NCBI GenBank assembly: GCA_025558075.1
Contig: JAHLKF010000028.1
Coordinates: forward strand, 186,001-250,000
Direction: 5' to 3'
DNA length: 64,000 nucleotides
Source: Gaertneriomyces semiglobifer
Lineage: Eukaryota; Chytridiomycota; Chytridiomycetes; Spizellomycetales; Spizellomycetaceae
Shown one piece after another: positions 56,561-64,000 of the stretch (positions within the stretch are counted from its first letter, which is position 1; each line of letters starts with the position of its first letter). Both the position numbers and the translations under genes were made by a program. Below the pieces are notes generated by a model, which did no database searches, was not told where the DNA came from, and saw only the letters and a program-made list of their open reading frames with translations.

Positions 56561-56637
56561 GAACAGTGACAAGGGGGTTCCTCCTTGGCACTGCGGGTCG
56601 AGCGAGCCATCTAAGAGAAGGAAAACAAGGGTAAATA

Positions 56638-56730
56638 CAGGCAGGGTGTTCAGTAGCAGGTAGAAGGGAACACAGGCAGGGTGTTCAGTAGCAGGTAGAG
56701 GGAAACACAGGCAGGGTGTTCAACAGTGTC
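56638..56730. repeat. 35-bp tandem repeat, about 2.7 copies
   Basis: Copies of CAGGCAGGGTGTTCAGTAGC plus GGTAGAGGGAAACA start near 56638, 56673 and 56708. They lie upstream of the Gag relic in its transcription sense and could belong to its leader. Confidence 0.85.
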
Positions 56731-57486
56731 GGGAGCGTCGTATGTCGCGAAAAATCAGCGGGATCGCTCGGGCAGGTGAGGAACCGTGGATAACTGTAAC
56801 GGAAAGATGGGTATAACGGGGGGTCTCTATAGAAACTGGGGGTCAGTAGCTCTCCCCAGTAGGTTTAATCCGCTGTAATATGTGCGCAAGCTTATTCTCC
56901 TAAGATCGGCGCGGCCGCTTAGAAGATCTAGCTAGAGGTGTTGACGTTAGACGCTCGGATCCGGGTGATCAGTCCGCCCCTGGCGAGAGTAGCCATTCAC
57001 CAACCTCAGGAAACACAGCATATGCATGATGATTTACAAGCAGTACGTAGTGATATGCTCTTTCGCAGGCGCTCCAGACTAGGATATGGGCCTGGCCTGA
57101 GTTTACCAGCCCTACAACAGGAGAACTCATAAACCGTAACAACTTTCAATGCAGTTCTTTTAGCGTTATTTCCCATGCGCCTGATGGAAAAGCCTAGGAA
57201 ATTGGAGTACCATAAGAGCCCATTTTAGGCAACTTCGTGGGTGTCGAAAGCAGGCATATGCAGTGGATCGAAGCTTAAACCATCACAAAGAATCTACTCT
57301 AGTCTATGTATGATCTACCTATCATTCCACTGTTGCCCTGGCAACCGAGTCTCCATGTTGTTATCGATCAAACTCCTGCAAATCAAAGGGCACAAGTCCT
57401 GCCTGCCTTTTAAATCGTAACGCGTAACATAACATTTCGACGTCCGGTCCGAACGCGCGGGGACGGTTCCAGTAACGACGTGCGAG
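56731..57486. other. Gene-poor region
   Basis: No supported gene. Contains a G-run at 56818-56823 and several 8-bp cutter-like palindromes (for example GCGGCCGC near 56912) that may be chance. Confidence 0.4.
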
Positions 57487-57630
57487 ATGGCGGTAAGTCA
57501 AAGGCGCTCAATGGTCATCCAATACCGAGGACCCTACCTTCGTTTGGCCAGCATGTCGTCAAGAACTCCCATATGTCGCCTCGCCTGTCATCCGGCAGGC
57601 AACCATGATGGATGCCCCTTGGGAGATATG

Positions 57631-57898
57631 CGTCCATTCGTCGGATGCTTGGATGCTCAATTGTTCCGCAATACGCCCCTTCATCGCTCTGCTTCTCAGA
57701 AAGACTTTGATTGGACTGCGCGGGCCTGGGGGTTTCAGAGTTCTCCCGGCCGACAACCTTTCTTCGATCGGCCAGCCAGTTGTTGATAGGCGTCCTTTCG
57801 TCGGAAGTTTGGACATTTGCTTGTTCCGCAACATGCCCTTTCATCGTTCGGTGCCTTGCACGTCTTTGATTGTACTGAGCGGACGCGGGTGTTCCAGT
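57631..57898. repeat. Diverged direct repeat, about 110 bp, period 160
   Basis: 57631-57740 and 57791-57898 align with many substitutions: CGTCC(A/T)TTCGTCGGA, TTGTTCCGCAA, GCCC(C/T)TTCATCG and CTTTGATTG are shared. This lies in the possible first intron of the next gene. Confidence 0.75.
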
Positions 57899-57965
57899 TT
57901 GTTTGCCGGTCCAGTAGGAGAAAAACACTGTCTTTGGCCGCTATACTAACCTAAATTCCTGTCAG

Positions 57966-59997
57966 AATTCTTTGAAGGAATGTATAGATGAGTACTTGTG
58001 TGCGGCACAGGATCGAATTACAATTGTTGGTGCAATCCAGCATGTTGCGGAGAGGGAGGTGCTGGGGAAGTGCGATGATCCTGCAAAAGGTAGTTGCATC
58101 ATTTACTACATTCCACAACCGTACTGATAATAAAATTATCTGCCTTAGAAATGAAAGAAACACTTAAGAGAGCTTTGTCAGCCATTGAAGCCAATGGGAT
58201 AGTGTTAAAGAACGTGAGAAAAAAGGCTGGCTCACTGTTACGCAAATTTGAAACAACGTTCAAGCGGAGCGATGTCTTGACGGAACTGAACATTGCAATT
58301 GGAAAGGTGAGATCAAACAATGCCTGTTCAGCAATGATGATCTGGTGCCAATGTCTTTCTGACTGCACAGATCAACAATTTGCGAAAAAAGCGGTGCCGA
58401 GATAATGCCGCTGAAGGAGATATTTACGATGTTCAGTCGGGAATGATAGCAGACTGGGCCGAACGAAGGACAAAAATGATGAAAGGAAATGAAGTAGGTA
58501 GCAACGTGTGCACCAGCACCAACATCGTCTGCTTGGACGACGAGGAGAAGGAGGCTGCACAATTATGCAGCTCTGTTACCACCACCAGCGTTGTCTGCAG
58601 TGAAAAGGTGCTCAATGAAATCGCCGCTACCAATACTGCCAACACGCCTGTGCATCAAAGTGTGATCGACACCGATACCAACAGCGAGGAATGGATTCTG
58701 ACCTGCAGCAAACGCAGGGTCAGGGATATTCTACACCAATATGTATCTGGGCTGCCAAAGTCCGAAGTCCATGCCCATCTGGCATACTTTGGGATCGTTG
58801 ACCTGACTGGGGAAGATCAACAGATTGTTCGCTGAGGACGAATGGGAGGAATTGCAAAAGTGTATGCGAGAAGATATCCAGTTGCAAAAGCTCGACGTGG
58901 CAAACGAATCAGGTTGCCACCATTTTTGACGCAATCGAAACCAATGTGAGATTAGATGATGACGACATTGTGTCTGCTCTGGAGAGAATTTCCTTTGAGG
59001 AAAAGCGCAAAAATGAATGGCGACGGCTTGTCCAACACTAGTAAGCATGCTTCCTCCATGATCCCTGGTTTGTGAAGGGCTTAACATTTGCATTCAGCGT
59101 CGGAAACCTTGCATCTGTGAAACCCAATACGCACCTATCAGAAGCCTCATTCCTTCGGAAGTTTCTGGCATCCTTTGTAGCGAACCTGGTCGAGCATGAT
59201 GGTGGGGACCACATCTTTGAAGAGTGAGTCATGGGACATTGCATCATAAAATGGCAAAGCACTTAATGGCAACTTGTCTCAGGGGCGAAGTACAAAGCCT
59301 CGCCAGCGCAATAGTAGCCAACTGGGGTAAAAAGGTGAATGACCGAAGTTTACCTGGACAGAAAGTGGATTTCCGTATTCGGACAAACGCGGGATTCGAA
59401 GGATTCTGTGCCTTGCGGTCAGGAGGGCTTCCCGAAACCAACAACATCAAAAAGGTGACTTCCGATAAGGTGGATCTAGGCGTATTGCTTCGCGACATAT
59501 TGTTGCAAGAAGGCATGGCACATTCCGGGCTGGAACCAAAATCTTTCCGCAAAATGTTCGTCATAGGTTGGCTAAGCCATGGTGCGTGTCAATGCTTCTT
59601 GGGGCATCTTTACTTCTGTTGATGCGTCTACCATCAAGGATTCACCATTCAGACTTACGCGGTGGACTGGATGGCACCAAATCTATGGCGTTTGGGACGC
59701 CTGGTAGCACCCACAAGTTTGCCTCGGTGTAAAGAGCAGCTGCTGATGCTAGCAGAGCTTCTTGTATTGTCATTGCGGGTTTTGGTAAGCCGCTGCCAGC
59801 CATTTTTTGTCACGTTTCTCTCCACCTTAAATTGCCAGTCATAGAAAACCTTGCGATATGCGAATTTGCAACGCATCCAGCTGGATGTGCAAAAGTCGCG
59901 CCGGCATCGAAGAGAGGCGATGAACGCCGAAGTGCCTCCTTTTGCGACCTGTCATACCAAGATAACCCGGCAAAGAAAGAAACGCGAAGCTGCCTGA
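57966..59997 (+). CDS. Multi-exon orphan, possibly a degenerate PD-(D/E)XK-like family; one apparent frameshift
   Basis: Exons 57966-58089, 58149-58306, 58371-58912, 58956-59040, 59098-59223, 59283-59581, 59639-59784 and 59845-59997 join by GT-AG sites. The first exon lacks an ATG; ATG-GCG followed by GTAAGT at 57487 could begin the gene. In exon 3 the frame must shift by one near 58815 (VDLTG to LFAEDEWEELQKC), which I cannot explain by splicing. Late exons read WRRLVQHYVGNLASVKPNT, FLRKFLASFVANLVEHDGG, KKVNDRSLPGQKVDFRIRTN, DLGVLLRDILLQEGMAHSGL and YAVDWMAPNLWRLGRLVAPT. The DFR...E layout recalls large orphan families of early fungi with a PD-(D/E)XK-like core, but the usual E-x-K is ALR here. 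Family assignment is from memory and weak. Confidence 0.5.
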
Positions 59998-60203
59998 AAA
60001 GGGCCACCATGTACAGACTTTCGATAGCAAGACAACCATAACCAAAACGGCCAGGCCATGCTGGTACAATGTTTGCACATTTGGAATGTTAAAATGGGAC
60101 ACATATATATAGTCCCTTGTAGATTCAATTATGACCATATTTTTAATCAGAGAGCCGGCCTGAGTAAACTGAGGACTGTCAGCTGCTGCAGCATCCTCCT
60201 CTG

Positions 60204-60208
<5 letters not shown>

Positions 60209-60247
<39 letters not shown>
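60209..60247 (+). repeat. (CA)n microsatellite
   Basis: About 19 uninterrupted CA units, preceded by CGCGCG. Lies between the orphan gene and the DHX35 relic. Confidence 0.98.
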
Positions 60248-60249
<2 letters not shown>

Positions 60250-60379
60250 ACAGTCGGTGTTATCAACTGACAGACCAATTACACATTCCATGCATTTATC
60301 GATTCCCAGATATACTCGGCGTGAGAAATTCAAAGTCGTTTGTTAACGAAATCATCGTCGCATCGCATCGACAGCAGCC

Positions 60380-62932
60380 ATGGCATCACAGCCGACGTTT
60401 TGGAGGCCCGGCACCGTAGCGCCAGGTAATTTTCAGAGGGTACGTTGTCGTCTGCTGCACGGAGCTCGTTTTGTCATGGCCTCGCCGCTGTGTAGGGAGC
60501 AGCATTGACCGCGAGACAAGGAAGCAGCGGAAAGCATCACTGCGCAGTACAACCCAAACGATTTACTGTCGTTGGCTCAGCAGCGTCATCAGCTGCCGAT
60601 TTTCAAAGACAGTATGTAATCGTCACCAACATTTCGTATGCATGTATGCATGGATCTCACCCGACATTGCGTGGGCGTCACTCCGCATTTTTGATCAGGG
60701 AACAAGCTATTGTATCTGTTAGAAAAGTATCAAGTTGTTGTCATCGTTGACCAAACTGGGTCCGGTAAAACAACACAAATACCCCAGTATCCCCATGAAG
60801 CTGTGGGTGGACGGCCAAAGGCCATGTTGTTGCCTGCACACAGGTGATTTGTGTGCATAGCGACGGGACATACTCATAGATCTCTAATATTCAACGCTGA
60901 TTTTGCCTATAGCCCCGGAGAGTAGCAGCAACGACTGTAGCGGCTCGTGTTGCCGAAGAAATGGGGGTGTCCTTGGGCCGGGAGGTTACTGTCATCTATT
61001 TCCAAGTCACATGCCACTTATATGCATGTCAAGCTTACAGGATGGTTATACCATTCGCTTTGACGATTGCAGCGATCCGCATGTGACCCGCATCAAGTAT
61101 ATGACGGACGGGATGCTATTTCGTGAGACACTGCTAGATCCACTTTTGACACGATACAGCGCTATTATGATCGACGAAGCACATGAACGAACGTTGTACA
61201 CGGACATTCTGATTGGCGTGTTGAAAAAGATCTTGCGGAAGCGGCCAGAGCTCCGAATCATCATATCGTCCGCAACGCTAGATGCCGAGGCATTCTACGA
61301 TTTTTTCAAAGCCAACGCTTCTGGCGACGCTATTGACGCATTCGTTATCATGTCCTTTGAAGGCCGAATGTTCCCAGTGGATGTGATGTACCTCGCCGCA
61401 CCATGCAAGGATTATATCACAGAAACCGTTGAAACCGTTCTTAGCATACACGAGAAAGAGCCTGCAGGGGATATTCTGGTGTTTCTCACTGGGCGTGAGG
61501 AGATTGACCGTGCAGTAGAATTGATATCTGATCATGCAGTGAAGTACGAGAGATCATCGCTGCGACTGGTAGCCTTGCCCATATATGGCGGCCTCCCTTT
61601 TGAAGAGCAGATGCGTGTATTTCAGCCCACCGAGCGAGGCACGCGCAAAGTCATTGTTGCTACCAACATTGCGGAAGCGTCTATAACCATCGACGGCGTT
61701 GTCTATGTCGTGGATGCTGGCTTTGTCAAGTTAAGATCCTATAATCCCCGAACAGATATGGAAAGCCTCATTGTGTCCTCGACATGCAAGGCATCGGCGC
61801 TTCAAAGAGCTGGATGAGCAGGCAGGACCCGACCTGGAAAGGCATTCCGGCTATACACCGAGCGTGCATACCAAGCACTGCCGGATAACAGCGTTGCGGA
61901 AATGCAACGAAGTAATCTCGCGACCGTTGTGCTCCAGCTCAAAGCGTTGGGCATTGAGAATGTGCTGCATTTTGATTTTCTCTCACCTCCACCCGTAGCA
62001 AACCTTACGAAAGCATTAGAACTGCTTCATTCTTTGAAAGCGCTGGACGAGTATGGGCGCCTAACGATGCCATTTGGAATGAATTTTGCAGAGTTTCCGG
62101 TTGACCCGCTCTTGGCCTCAATGTTGTTGAACTCGTTGAACATGAAGTGCGCGGAAGAGGCTCTCACAGTTGCTGCAATGATATCTGTTGAAGGGAATTT
62201 TGTTGCGCCTTCCCGACAGCGGGCCGCTTCCCAAGAGGAGGTTTTCCGCTGAAGAGGGCGACATATTACATACCTGAACGGTAAGTCCACTTGAGCGCAC
62301 TGATGCAGCAAAACCTTCATGCCCAACTAAAAGTCATACAGTCTTCAATGCATTCATACGTGCTAACAAAAGCTCCAAGTGGTGTTACAATCATATCCTC
62401 AATTACAAGAGTCTAACTCGTGCCGTATCTATACGTAACCAACTCAAGCGATACCTCTCACGATTCGGAATGGATATTCGCTCGAGTGAGGGTGACGTCG
62501 AAGTGCTACGGCGATGTATCGTCACTGGATATTTTTCGCACGCGGCGAAGCTACGACCGGACGGCATGTATGCGACCGTCTGGCATAATGAAGTAGGTTT
62601 TGGTTGGGACAGTGAACCTACGATTGCCTTACTGATATGATCTCCTGAGATCCTGCATATACATCCAAACTCTGTCCTGCTCCGACGATCGCCTCCATGG
62701 GTGGTATTCCACGAAGGTGAGAACGTGGCGTTCAGTTGCTGCTAGTAATGCCCTGCGAACGATGTTGACCCTCTTGTCGTAGTTGTTGAAACCACCAAAC
62801 CCTTTATGAGAGATCTGACCGTGATAGAACCGGCGTGGCTCACTAAATTAGCTTAAGTGCTGTTTTGTCTCATGGTGTCGGATATGCTTTCTTCAACCTT
62901 GCGCGTTGCAGCCCACATTTTTACGAGTAAAA
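60380..62932 (+). pseudogene. DHX35: DHX35-type DEAH-box RNA helicase, disrupted
   Basis: The whole DHX35 protein can be followed from MASQPTFWRPGTVAPG at 60380 to a PHFYE-like end near 62932, with introns such as 60426-60496. Intact stretches include AAESITAQYNPNDLLSLAQQ, PRRVAATTVAARVAEEMGV, YTIRFDDCSDP, IDEAHERTLYTDILIGVLKK (DEAH near 61173), IISSATLDAEAF and VIVATNIAEASITIDGVV. Breaks: a one-base frameshift near 60515; another near 60800-60815; TGA at 61815-61817 replacing the second Arg of the motif VI sequence QRAGRAGR; a frameshift near 62215-62255; and a frame problem in the last exon near 62905. In Walker A the first Gly is Asp (VDQTGSGKTT). Splice sites mostly remain, so decay is recent. 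Assembly error is possible but neighbours are clean. Confidence 0.85.
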
Positions 62933-64000
62933 GAACGGTCGGTGAATTCCGAGAACCTGTACCTGCGTCGGCATCGAGAGCAGTATACTCTGCCAAATGA
63001 GATTTGGAAAAGCCAATTCCATTTGACGCGTTGTCATTTGTGTATCAGTTTTCGCAGCCGGTCCTGTTTGTGACGATAAGCTTGCAACATAGATTGTGAT
63101 GCCGTCGCCAATGTATCCGCATGAACTGTGACAGTATTTTCCATCCAGAAGCGGGTTCGTTGTCAAGACTCGTTTCTTCGCGCGCAAGTTCTCTGCTTGT
63201 TTGCAATTGATTTCGCAGGTGCTCGCAGTGACTGATGCACCCAACAGTTAGCAAGCCGCGTTAACCCGCTCAATGCTCGAGTGAGCTCGTATTCTACAAC
63301 CTTTTGATCTTGGCAGTCATCGCACGCCTCCGGTGTATCTGCTGTTCCAGTATGACTCGAATCATATGACGAGCCTGATGCAGACGGTAGAGGTTTATGA
63401 CGTGGTGAATGTTGACCAACAGTTGGTGAATTTGTTGTAGCTTAAAATCATGCTGGACTGTGCGTCAGCGAACCGGCATGTTGCTCGTTGTTCACGACAT
63501 GCTTGCATCACATACCTGTTCTGATCGCGTCGCTAATACATCTATCAACTGGCCAAGAGAGCGTTTGCAAGCTTCTGCAGAACATCTCCAAACCCTGCGG
63601 ACAACATCATCATGAGACAAAATGTTTCCTCATGTCAAGGCGACGAATTGGCCCATCCTGATAGAGCTGCATTTCGCTGGCATCGCGCAACGATGTAGTG
63701 AGGAGTTCCGTCTGTGGATGAACTTGGAAATAAGCAAGTCTCATCCAATCTGGCAACTGTGAACTTTTTCCCAGCGCACCGTATGTGTTGCACCAAGGAT
63801 CTCATAGTGACCTTCTATCGGACGCGGGGGATGCAGATAGATGCCGGCTTCAGGTGCCAGATGATGCTCGCGTTGGGCGCTGGAGCAACCGCGGCATCGG
63901 TGTAGAGATTGTAGTAGGTTGGTGGGAGAGGATACGCAGCAGTTATAGACCTTGTTGGGTCGAATGAAGACAAGCCAATTGTTGCAATGTTTGGTTCCCC
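62933..64000. other. Right edge, no supported gene
   Basis: A minus-strand frame at 62921-63244 (107 codons, six Cys) and a plus-strand one at 63714-63905 have no recognised domain. They could be exons of genes outside the window. Confidence 0.4.

Noticed and set aside
62921..63244. Cys-containing minus-strand frame as a secreted protein
   Set aside because: No ATG-linked signal peptide and no splice partners seen; evidence too thin.

Overview
The window looks like nuclear DNA of an early-diverging, zoosporic (flagellate) fungus, most likely a chytrid. Genes are spaced tightly, and most have several short GT-AG introns, commonly about 45-75 nt. The gene set is fungal/opisthokont: IML2/TTC39, haspin, an Artemis-type nuclease, propionyl-CoA carboxylase alpha, mitochondrial BCAT and H2A.Z. 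A WDR49/WDR64-like EF-hand/WD-repeat protein, a family tied to motile cilia, argues for a flagellate life stage. Species placement is inference; no rRNA or mitochondrial marker is present. Exon structures were built by hand from reading frame, splice consensus and, where possible, family conservation.

Layout. 1-7.6 kb: minus-strand MFS transporter (cut by the window edge), IML2/TTC39-like protein, a broken plus-strand gene, and an OTUD3-type deubiquitinase. 8.3-22.9 kb: an N-terminally lipidated-looking protein with a 9-residue tandem repeat, an RRM-like protein, a Cys-rich orphan, a LEA2-like single-pass membrane protein whose intron is full of palindromes, haspin kinase, and a Ser/Pro-rich repeat protein. 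24-28.7 kb: a six-exon orphan, a small inverted-repeat element, tRNA-Arg(ACG), and a repeat-rich stretch with a strong hairpin. 29-52.3 kb is the dense core: PCCA, F-box-like protein, RhoGEF, small secreted protein, Artemis, BCAT, MEKHLA protein, RasGEF, WDR49/64-like protein and H2A.Z. 52.3-64 kb is gene-poor and decaying: a 65-bp minisatellite, a frameshifted retrotransposon Gag fragment, other tandem repeats, an orphan multi-exon gene with one apparent frameshift, and a DHX35 RNA helicase copy broken by several frameshifts and a nonsense codon.

The genes do not form one pathway. Themes are mitochondrial branched-chain/propionate catabolism (BCAT, PCCA), small-GTPase signalling (RhoGEF, RasGEF), chromatin and chromosome biology (haspin, H2A.Z, Artemis) and ubiquitin (OTUD3, F-box). 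The most unusual items are the palindrome cluster in the LEA2-like intron, the 9-residue repeat lipoprotein, the inverted-repeat/hairpin elements at 25.5 and 27.2 kb, the orphan genes, and the contrast between the intact core and the decayed right-hand end.
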